Assembly: GCA_964036665.1 (NCBI GenBank)
Contig: OZ038530.1
Location: forward strand, 9,760,501-9,824,500
Length of the DNA: 64,000 nt
Source of the DNA: Gordius sp. MW1
Taxonomy: Eukaryota > Nematomorpha > Gordioida > Gordea > Gordiidae
Direction: 5' to 3'
Position numbers and translations under genes: made by a program. This document shows positions 11,814 through 23,800 of this stretch, in pieces; positions within the stretch are counted from its first letter, which is position 1, and every line of letters starts with the position of its first letter. The notes below the pieces were generated by a model. The model had not been told where the DNA came from, searched no databases, and was given only the letters and a program-made list of their open reading frames with translations.

Positions 11814-14800
11814 CTGAAAAATGTGAAAACGTTAAAGTTAGAGTAAATTATATACGAAAACCCGTGTAATTTGCTAATTAGACAAATTATTTATTAAACG
11901 ATAGTGAAGTTTATTTCCAAATAATTAAGTATGTTGTATGCTAAAATATATTAAATTAATGAGCTAGCCAAATAAAAAAGTTAATAATCACTAAGTAATT
12001 CGAGCCAATATAAAAACCTCCTTACATTTGCAAAAATTAAGGGATGAATTTAATAATAACGATAACTTTTTGTAGAAAATTGAAAATTAATGTGATCAAA
12101 ACTGCTCTCGACAATTTAAATTGAGCTACTTTTTTTTGCAATGTGGGGAGAGAATCATATTAATTTTTAATAAAGAGGATGAATTAACGGCCATAATAAT
12201 TCCTATCTTTTTGAGGGGGGAAGGGGAGTGAGTGGATAACAAATTTAAGCTTGTGTTATATACCCCTTTATTTAAAATTTGATTGAAATCTAAAAAGACT
12301 CGGGCCTTCGGCCCTCGTGGGAAGGGGGAGAAGGGAAGGGGAGTAGGGGAAGGGAAGAGGGGAAGGGGGAACTCTTCTATACTCCGTATAAACGTAGCAT
12401 ATTTGCTATGCAATTTATGGGCGAGAAAGGTGGGAAGGGGCGAGAATGCCTATAGGGGGTATTAGATGCAAAATAATTAGTTAATTAGTTATAGGCCCTT
12501 GTAGGGGAGGACATAGGGTAATTATCAATGTTAACCAATTCAAAAACGAAAAAAAATTTCGATTTATTTGGCCAATGGTCATTTTTTTATTGGTCAGTAG
12601 CCAGCGGACGGTCAAAAATTCATAACCCTGTGCCCTCCACTACAAGGGCCTATGCCTCTACTGATATGGGTCCCTGTTAATTAAATTAATATTTTGTTCT
12701 TGTTAATACCATTGATAATATGACATTTTAGCCGTCCGCTGGCTACTGACCGATGGAAAAAATGACCATTGGCCAAAATGTGAATCGGAATTATTTTTTT
12801 CGTTTTTTTTTTGACTATTATGATTGTTCCTGTTACTACCATTGCTATTATGACTTTTTGGCCGTCCGCTGGCTGCTGACCAATGGAATAAAATGACCAT
12901 TGGCCAAAATGTGATTCGAAAATTTTTTTTTCGTTTCTTTTTGACTATTATGATTGTTCCTGTTACTACCATTGCTATTATGCCTTTTTGGCCGTCCGCT
13001 GGCTGCTGACACATGGAATAAAATGACCATTGGCCAAAATGTGATTCGAAACTTTTTTTTTCGTTTTTTTTGACTATTATGATTGTTCCTGTTACTACCA
13101 TTGCTATTATGACTTTTTGGCCGTCCGCTGGCTGCTGACCAATGGAAAAAAATGACCATTGGCCAAAATGTGATTCGAAAATTTTTTTTTAGTTTTTTTT
13201 TGACTATTATGAATTTATATCCACTTTTACCGTGTCCTGGCTGATGACCAATGGAAAAAAATGACCATTGGCCAAATTTTATATATAACCTAAAAATTTA
13301 TTATAGATGGTCTAACAGACAGCCAACTATGTAATATATATTTTTAACCTTATAAATGCATATATATTTTTTTATTGGGTTAATATATTTCATTTAATTA
13401 GATTGTGATTTCATAGAAAACCTAAAAAGTAATATTTAAAAAAATAATATAGGTATTAGATTCTAATTTACGATAAAATATATCGATAGAAACTAACACA
13501 AAATTCGAAACCTCCTTCAAAGGTATAAGCATAGCCCGTTATTTCTAATTAAATTGAATCTACTATTAAACTCAAACACGAATTGTACTTTATTAGATGG
13601 CGCGCGTAAGTTTATATAATTAGTAAAATTTTTCTACGTGTCATAGATATTACACCGCGTGTGGCAGGGAAATGTCCGATATTTTTAAAATGAAAAGGTA
13701 TTTTAGGAATCTGAAAAGGTTATTTTACCCCCGGCCGCCCTGGGCACCTACGGGTAAAGTTTCGAGCGAATCGGGCTGGTAGTTTAAGAATTTAGCCCTT
13801 TTTTAAAACTAAAAAAAAAAGTTTTTTGTTGAATTTGAACAATTTTTAAAAAAATCAAAAATTTGGCCAATGGTCATTTTTTTCCATTGGTCAGTACCAA
13901 CAGATACTCTATAAGTCAATGATAGCCAAAAAAACGAAAACAAAATTTATTATCATTGGTATTAACATGAACAAATATTAATTTAATTTAAAAAAATTAA
14001 AAAAAAAAATTTGTCCCCTCCCTGACTTGAACCCCACACCTCCAGTTCACAAGCCTGCGCTATAACCACTATACCATGCTGGCTTTAAAATAGTAGAAGT
14101 TATTATGTTATTTATATAGATGATGAAATTAATATGACTTTTTGGCCGTCCGCTGGCTGCTGACCAATGGAAAAAAATGACCATTGGCCAAAATGTGATT
14201 CGAAAATTTTTTTTTCGTTTTTTTTACTCTTGTGAATTTATATCCACTTTTACCGTGTGCTGGCTGCTGACCAATGGAAAAAAATGACCATTGGCCAAAA
14301 TTTGGCCAAATAAATCGAAATTTTTTGTTCGTTTTTGAATAGGTTACCATTGATAATTACCCTGTGCCCTCCACTACAAGGGCCTATGCCTCTACTGATA
14401 TGGGTCCCTGTTAATTAAATTAATATTTTGTTCTTGTTAATACCATTGATAATATGACATTTTAGCCGTCCGCTGGCTACTGACCGATGGAAAAAATGAC
14501 CATTGGCCAAAATGTGAATCGGAATTATTTTTTTCGTTTTTTTTTGACTATTATGATTGTTCCTGTTACTACCATTGCTATTATGACTTTTTGGCCGTCC
14601 GCTGGCTGCTGACCAATGGAATAAAATGACCATTGGCCAAAATGTGATTCGAAAATTTTTTTTTCGTTTCTTTTTGACTATTATGATTGTTCCTGTTACT
14701 ACCATTGCTATTATGCCTTTTTGGCCGTCCGCTGGCTGCTGACACATGGAATAAAATGACCATTGGCCAAAATGTGATTCGAAACTTTTTTTTTCGTTTT

Positions 14801-17800
14801 TTTTGACTATTATGATTGTTCCTGTTACTACCATTGCTATTATGACTTTTTGGCCGTCCGCTGGCTCCTGACCGATGGAAAAAATGACCATTGGCCAAAA
14901 TGTGATTCGAAAATTTTTTTTTTCGTTTTTTTTTGACTATTATGAATTTATATCCACTTTTACCGTGTCCTGGCTGCTTACCAATGAAAAAAAATGACCA
15001 TTGGCCAAATTTTATATATAACCTAAAAATTTATTATAGATGGTCTAACAGACAGCCAACTATGTAATATATATTTTTAACCTTATAAATGCATATATAT
15101 TTTTTTATTGGGTTAATATATTTCATTTAATTAGATTGTGATTTCATAGAAAACCTAAAAAGTAATATTTAAAAAAATAATATAGGTATTAGATTCTAAT
15201 TTACGATAAAATATATCGATAGAAACTAACACAAAATTCGAAACCTCCTTCAAAGGTATAAGCATAGCCCGTTATTTCTAATTAAATTGAATCTACTATT
15301 AAACTCAAACACGAATTGTACTTTATTAGATGGCGCGCGTAAGTTTATATAATTAGTAAAATTTTTCTACGTGTCATAGATATTACACCGCGTGTGGCAG
15401 GGAAATGTCCGATATTTTTAAAATGAAAAGGTATTTTAGGAATCTGAAAAGGTTATTTTACCCCCGGCCGCCCTGGGCACCTACGGGTAAAGTTTCGAGC
15501 GAATCGGGCTGGTAGTTTAAGAATTTAGCCCTTTTTTAAAACTAAAAAAAAAAGTTTTTTGTTGAATTTGAACAATTTTTAAAAAAATCAAAAATTTGGC
15601 CAATGGTCATTTTTTTCCATTGGTCAGTACCAACAGATACTCTATAAGTCAATGATAGCCAAAAAAACGAAAACAAAATTTTCGAATAACATTTTGGCCA
15701 ATGGTCATTTTTTTCCATTGGTCATCAGCCAGGACACGGTAAAAGTGGATATAAATTCATAATAGTCAAAAAAAAACTAAAAAAAAATTTTCGAATCACA
15801 TTTTGGCCAATGGTCATTTTTTTCCATTGGTCAGCAGCCAGCGGACGGCCAAAAAGTCATAATAGCAATGGTAGTAACAGGAACAATCATAATAGTCAAA
15901 AAAAACGAAAAAAAAAGTTTCGAATCACATTTTGGCCAATGGTCATTTTATTCCATGTGTCAGCAGCCAGCGGACGGCCAAAAAGGCATAATAGCAATGG
16001 TAGTAACAGGAACAATCATAATAGTCAAAAAGAAACGAAAAAAAAATTTTCGAATCACATTTTGGCCAATGGTCATTTTATTCCATTGGTCAGCAGCCAG
16101 CGGACGGCCAAAAAGTCATAATAGCAATGGTAGTAACAGGAACAATCATAATAGTCAAAAAAAAACGAAAAAAATAATTCCGATTCACATTTTGGCCAAT
16201 GGTCATTTTTTCCATCGGTCAGTAGCCAGCGGACGGCTAAAATGTCATATTATCAATGGTATTAACAAGAACAAAATATTAATTTAATTAACAGGGACCC
16301 ATATCAGTAGAGGCATAGGCCCTTGTAGTGGAGGGCACAGGGTAATTATCAATGGTAACCTATTCAAAAACGAACAAAAAATTTCGATTTATTTGGCCAA
16401 TGGTAATTTTTTTCAATGGTCAGTAGCCTGCGGACGGTCAAAAAGTCGAATTATCAATGGTATTAACAATTAATTTAATTTAAAAAAGGCTGGCGCCAAT
16501 AACTTGGTGGACGACGGACGGACGACGGACGGACGACGCACAAAAAACGAGCCCATAAATTGCATAGCAATTAATTAAACATTCCATGTAAAATAACAAA
16601 ACAAAAGTGCCATTCTGTTTACCATTCGTTATACTAAAGCAAGCGATAGTTAATGCTTTAAAAGCCACCGAATTTAACTCGGTGACCTATAAAACGATAA
16701 TGACCAAGTTGAATATTAAACTATGCAGTTTTGCCAATATGTCATTGATGTAGTAAACAATTAAGTACAAGCTTTTGTCAGAACCCTCGCAAACTTTAAT
16801 AAATTATAAAAATAACCAGTGCGGCTATCGTATCCGGAGATACGAAGATGAAGATATCTTCCCACCCACCCCCATCTCATCTTATTCAAAAGTTAAGAGT
16901 TCAACACGCGGTACAACTCTTTTAATCTTACACGTTGTACACTCATAGCGTAGACCTTTATTCTTTTACATTTAATTTTTAGCACGCGTATGGTATCCCC
17001 CCCCCTGATTATACGTGTTTGTTATTTGTATCAATACGCATCAGTGATTTTGATATACGCGTGTTATCGCATTGATAATTTTGATATCATAAATTAATAT
17101 ATTTTTGATGTGAGATTGAATCAAATAAAAGATGTACTAAAGTCGAAAAAAGTACTTTATATTGAGGCGGTGGAGACGTGTAATCTTGTTGTCCACCGCC
17201 GGGGCATCATCCAATTTATTCTGTAGATTCATCTAAATTAAATGCCTTATGATCGCCCCAACAATATTTCCCCCTATCCTTCCTTTCAATTCCCCCAATT
17301 AATTCCTGATAATTCTTCCTTCAAATATTTGTAAATCATGTTCCGCCCGGAATCCTTTTTTATTTATTCCGCGCCGCTGGATCGCGATATTAAAGGGAAA
17401 TTGTTCCGTATTTTAGTTCTAGCCACGATTTGTGCTACTTTTCAACGATGTGCTAATTAGACCCCTATACATGATTTGATTCACGGTTACAACCAGCCGT
17501 AAATCGGGCCCTCTTTACATAACCCAAACCGGAATCGTATTTAAATCCTTATTTCAACAATAAATCAAAACAAATAATTATTTACGCCACAAATATGAGG
17601 GGTTATTGAATTTTATCCTTAACCACCATGAAAGTGAACTCAATCTAATTTGGCCTTATATTAACCTATCTCGATTAGTATGTGATACAAAATTAACTAT
17701 GGCATACTGATGGGCTCCAATAAGAGCGAAAACGTTATGTCTGTTTTATTTTGAAGTCACATTCTAAAAGAGATAGGGATAATTTAGGGCTATTCCATGC

Positions 17801-20800
17801 CAAATCGTCAAAAAAAAGACCATTTTCGACGACCATCTCAGATATGGATAATTTTTGGTGAGGATGTAGGCCTCATGTATTAGAGTAATTTCGGAAAATT
17901 TTAGCCATTTTGGGACAATAATTTTTAAGTTATGGACGTTTATAGAGCCAAAATTACGCTCGGGACCGTTTTATAGATTTTACTATTTTTGTCATATTTT
18001 TGAAAGTAATGGCGCTATTCAATCAAATTTTGGTGCATTTTGCTCCTAAAAAAATTCTCTATCAAAATAATTTAACAAAAAACCCCAAACTTTTGCGGTT
18101 AATTTTTTTGGTCAAATTAGTGAAAAATCATAAAAACCTATTTGTCGATTGTATGAAATCACCAATTTCACAATGTGCACTCCTTTATGACCCATTATCA
18201 TATTTCAATCATAAAAAGTTTGGGACCGGCTACGAGATGGTCAAGAATTCGAAAAATTACATTTTCACCAAAAATATTTATAGATGGCGGTATAATCAAT
18301 TATCACAAGAACATATTATGATGTTTGTTTTTTATCAGATTGCAAATTTATAATGAATATATAAAAAATAAATAATATTGGATTAATCAACTTAAATTTT
18401 GAACTTTTATCTACGCGATGGGCAAGTTTTTTTTAATTTCTTTTTTAAATCTAACAAACGATAATTAATAATTTAATGGAAAAAAATTGCTTAGTGACTG
18501 TACTTCAGTGAAAATATTAGAATATAAAAACTATACCTTACGTATGGAAACCCCAGGGTGACCTAACCCAACCCTAACTCTAGGTTTTGCATTTCGTTTC
18601 GACCTAAGGGTTTGGGCTAGAGCTTGAATCTACCCCAAAATTTTAGTTTGGGATTTTGGGGAACCTTTAGGTGGATGCAAAACCCGGGCTAAACCTAAAA
18701 GGTCAGGCTTGGGTTTATAAAACCCTGGCGTTTCCCATCACTAGTTAGGAGGCTTCTTACAATTTAGTCCAACCGCATATAGCTAGGGCGCACAACGTCA
18801 TCTCTCGCACACCAAATTCGATCCTAGACACGTGACTAGTGGCTACGCCTTCGTACAGTCTGGCGTACACGTGTTTCAGCTCCGTTATACTAGCTCCCTA
18901 GCATAGATTAAAAAGTAATAAAATCAACTTTTAAAATGATCATCTTAGACTAAATTTCAGTTAAGGACCGTCTCCTTTTTCATAATCAACGTTTTAAGCT
19001 TTAGCTTAGATGATAGATAGTGTTTTTGGAACGATGAAGATTTAAGTTAACCAACCCTGTTATAGGCGGTAGATTTCGTAAAAAACATTGGAATTTGATG
19101 TCAGCTTTCTTCAACAATTTAAAACAAATACATGCCCGTTTTAGGCATAAATTCACGATATTACGTGCAAGGTTATGGCGCCGTTGACTTGAAACTTTCA
19201 ATAACTTTTAATTTATTTATCTTACCTTCACAAAATATGTAATGAAATAGTTCAAATAAAGAAGCTTGTTGTAGTATTAGTAAATATTATGTGTTACCTC
19301 GAGTAAAAGAATTAGCAAGGAATCTACAAAATATTTTAAAAGTTGCCATACAAAGTCAATTATTCGATTTTTTTTCTTTACCCGAGAAAATTCCTGATAA
19401 TACTCAAATATCCTTCGGCTATATTATAATTAGAGGTGTGCAGGGATCAATCCGATCGAAGGATCAACATTTTAATTTTGGAAGTCGGATAGGATCGGAT
19501 CAACATTTTATTTTAGTCGGATCGGATCGGATTTTCAAATTTAAAATAAACAATAATAATTAAATTAATCATTTTTAGTATACCTTTTCATAATTATTTT
19601 TGCATTCTTTTTTTACTATACCATTTTTGATGCCCAATACCACCTCCTCACCCCTTACTTACCCTAATATATTTATCAGTATTTCCCTAGCGTTTTTCCC
19701 TAGCTAGACGTAGTAGACACGCCTCTCTTTCTATTTCATTTAAACTCAAGTCCGAAAATCATCAATCACTCTCCCCTTTCCTTAAAGCACACGCGTAGCT
19801 CCTTTCCCTCTTGATTACGGGTAATCATGAATGATGTAACTTGCCTTGCCTTCTTTCTTAGAAGCAACTCCATGGTGCAGCAGGGGTATTGTCTGGTGTG
19901 AGTCACGCCGACTTAAGGGGAAAAAATAATGGGGGGGGGGGTGTTGGAATTGGGATAAAGCCCCCGATGAAATCACAATTTACCTTTCGTTAAAAAATGA
20001 AGATTGCAAATATGATTCAAAAAAAGATTTGCTGAAATGGTGGGGTTCATATCAGAGGTCAGAAATGCCCGGCCCGGCCCGCTGCCCGGCCCGGGCAACT
20101 GACTTAAGTTTTACTTTTCGGACGGGCCCGGGCGGGCACGCTGATAAGATTCGGGCCATTCGGGCATGCCAAAAATTTTATCAAATTGATTTTCCTCGAA
20201 AAAAGAAAAATTCGCTATGGGCTGATGATGAAGATGATACAGCATTAGATGAGATCAATTCATACTTGAATGATGTTTTAGACAAGGACGTGGATGAAAA
20301 ATTTTCCCTTTTAATATGGTGGAAAAATAAAGAAAACAAGTCACATCAAAGTTATCTAAAATTATAACTATTTTAGGTATCCTAAATTAGCAAGATTAAC
20401 AAAAATACTCTTTGCCATCCCGGCGACGAGTGCTGCAAGTGAAAGAAGTTTCTCTATCGCAGGAAGATTAATAGAGGAAAGACGCACAAGATTATCCCCG
20501 GAAATTGTCGACGATTTGTTATTTTTACATAATAATTATGAATAATAAAATATTGTCATCTTTGTTCTGATCAATATGCCATTATTTAATGCTTATTTTG
20601 TAATAGTGGTTAAAAGATTTTGGGATTGGATAATTTCTAGTCTAACGGGCAAATTTTATTAATAAGGCCGGGCAGCTCTAATGGTTTGGGCATGGCTGAG
20701 CGGACACTTAGAAGGGTTCAGGCGGGGAATTTAGTTAAAAATTTAGACCGGGCCGGGTTTGGGCAGAAAAATTTTAACAAATCCGACCTCTATTTGCGAC

Positions 20801-23800
20801 CTCACAAATTCGGGACTAACGGGCAAATTTAATATTTCGGGCCGGGCAATTCGGGCAGCTTTAACGATTCGGGCGGGCCCGGGCGGACACTTAGATAAGT
20901 TCGGGCCGGCTCGGGCGGGCAGATTAATTATAAAATCGGGCCGGGCCGGGTTCGGGCTGAAAAATTCTAACAAATCTGACCTCTGGTTCATATCAAACAG
21001 TCCTGCCAAGGCTTTATAAGCTGGCAAATAAAGTTTTAGCTATACCTGCTACCTCTACCACTCGGAAAGAAATTTATCGGTGGCTGGAAGAACATTAGAA
21101 GAAAGAAGAACGCGAATTAAACCAGAAAATTTAGATTCTTTATTATTTTTATATGATAATATGGAATTAGTCAAATAAAATTTTATATTTATTTCTAGTC
21201 TATTAAAATTGCTATACCTTATTTTAATGTATTTTGAATTTAATCATCAATAAAAGTTCTGTTCGTAAAATTTTAATTTCAAAATTTCGGATCGGATCGG
21301 ATTTAGATTTTAAAAAACTCGGATCGGATCGGATTTAGATTCTAAAAAACTAGGATCGGATCAAAAAAATTTGATCCGTGCACACCTCTAATTATAATCA
21401 CAGACTACAGACTTCATGTCAAATGGTAAAATGTCTACCATTAAATCCACCATTTTTAATTTAAATATCTCACATGTCTTTTTGCAGTGTACTCCATTGT
21501 TAAAACAGAAAAAGGAAATTTACTAACCTCATTAGTTAGTAAATAAAAAAGAAAGTTAATTAATAATTATTTAATAAAATGCCGAAGGCACTAAATTGCT
21601 TTAACATCACATCATCACAGTATTTTTATGATTTTTGGAAATGATATCTATTTTAAAACCCTGTTTTCAATTTAACTAGTTCTACGTTTTAAAAACATAA
21701 CTAACCTAAATTACTATAATCTATATGTCCTTCCTTTATTTGTGCACATTTAAAAATGGCGAAAAAATGGCATACTTATTTAAAGTAGATGAGTAGTCTA
21801 CGATTAGAATAGAACATAATGTTTATATATAGCAAAACAGGCGCGCGCAACATTCAAATCGGTATTTTTACTTATTTGTAAATAATAATCGAATGACCCT
21901 ATATCTAAAAATATTCTATTTTTTCCTGAAATGGTCAAAGCTTTCAAAAAGTTTAATATCGTCCCCTTCGATATCAAAATCAAATTGTTTAGCATCACCA
22001 TTCTAATTCGAATCCTAGCTACGCCAATGCACTCTAATGACCCTTCACCTCTCAAACTTGGTGTTGCTTTTATAATTTACATAAGGCTTAAAAATTACCT
22101 AAAAAAAGGCCTGCACAAAACTACTTTACACGCTTGTGTTATGTGTACCAGGCTCCAAATTAAATGAAAAGTGCAAAAAAAAGTTCTAAACAAACAATAT
22201 TGGAGAATTATATAAATCAAATTAAATAGCCAAAAATCGTTATAATCAAACTTATTTTTTATGCTAAAAAGGCAAAAAGCCCATATTTATTTGTGTACAT
22301 GGGCGTAGCCAGCATCGGAATTAGAGGGGGGCAATAATGATTTGGGAGGGGCAAAATTAACACTTTTAGCCATAATTTTAATTAATTTCAACAAATTTCT
22401 GGATTTAAGGGGGGCATCCGACCCTCCCTTGCTACGCCCATGTAAGTTTACTTAAAATTGTAGTCAAATTAACATGGGTCTAGCATTTGAGTTAAAGTAA
22501 GGCTATCATTTTAGAGGGCGAGACATTGCTTTCTTGAAATTTATATTTTTAGATTTAAAAGCTAGTCAGTCTTGCTTACATTCCAAAATGGGATTTGTGT
22601 TGCTAATCTAAAAAATCAGTTCAGATTTCAAGGGAGTGGGGGTGAGGCTGGAGGCAAGGGGATGAAAAGATGGTTAATAAAACCTAGGGGGTTGATGTCT
22701 TGTTCTATTTTTTAATACTTAAAATTCACCTATTGTTAAACAGTCTAATAACTTGAGGTTTATAAACTAAACCAACACTTTATACTGTGATTTTTTTGAA
22801 CAAAACCCAAACTATTAAAATAGTGGAGTATATAAACATTCTTTGCACTAGTACGGCAATATCCTTTCTATAAAAAGATGGCTCTTTGAAAAAAAAAGTT
22901 AAAAACAAATGCTGAAATTCTGAGAAAAGGTCAAGACACAATTGTGGTAAGATTCAATTAAGATTGTAAATTATTACAGCCAATTATTTAGGTTGAGCTG
23001 TCTAATTACTATAATGTGTCATATACAGATGACATGAGAAATTCTCATAATAAACTATGTGGATACATCTAACAAAAAGAAAAGAAATAGATTGTTAAGA
23101 GCAAAAGAATGACATAAAGCTAATATTATCAAAAACAATTTGATATTTATAAATTATTAAACCTTATTGTTTAAGATCATTTTAGAAACTTACGGTTTGG
23201 TCTAGAAATTTAATGTTTAGTTTTGGCAGGTGCTTCATTTTACTCAGAGTGTGAATGGCATCCTCAAAATATCTAATTGCCGAAGAATCATTATCCAAAG
23301 TATGGGGCAAGGCATAAATATAATCTTGTAATTTAAATAAAAATCTTATATTAGATATAACAGATAAATTTTAATTACAATTTATATACTATAATTTTAA
23401 CAAATAAAAGATAAACAGTATAAAATATTCTTCTTGAAATTAATTCATAATAGCAACTATCCATTAAAAAAACTTACGGGGTGTCGGGTTAAATTTCCAA
23501 CTACAATAATCTTCATGATGTGTAATGAGCATGTCAACAAGTTTTCTCAGTGCTTTATCATCTTAACACAGAATTAACAATAAAATTTTTTTGACTGTTA
23601 CAATAATCCTCCCAAGCATCAGGTAAGGTTGCAGATAGTATTTTTTTACACGACACACACCTCAGAAGATTTGGCTTAATATTTTCCCAACCAAAGCGGG
23701 CACATATTATAGGTGATAAACAATTTGGTTTCGCTGTCCATCTCAAAATGTATAAGAGAATTAAGGAAAATATGTTCCATTAAAAGCATAAACAGAGTTA

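Larger units (their letters stand above)
12395..16590. repeat. Palindromic minisatellite / tRNA-like repeat complex
   Basis: The complex begins near TTGCTATGCAATTTATGGGC and ends near its reverse complement (about 16550-16576), so it is inverted as a whole. The left part (12723-13260) and middle part (14130-14340, 14457-15010) hold a roughly 130-bp unit on one strand; 15600-16460 holds it on the other. Each unit includes GGCCGTCCGCTGGCTGCTGA and a small CCAATGG/CCATTGG hairpin. The long open frames here arise because the unit lacks stops, and since 130 is not a multiple of three they change frame. Related sequence lies at 47940-48630. It fills part of ZC3HC1 intron 5. Confidence 0.8.

Noticed and set aside
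12723-13260. Regular repeats that might suggest a CRISPR array
   Set aside because: The units are about 130 bp, similar over their full length with no unique spacers, and the setting is eukaryotic.
12703-16287. Several open frames of 100-158 codons in the minisatellite
   Set aside because: They repeat the same peptide because the roughly 130-bp unit lacks stops, they overlap on different frames, and they match no family.
18000-18353. 117-codon open frame
   Set aside because: Lies in a dispersed repeat, low-complexity composition, no motif.
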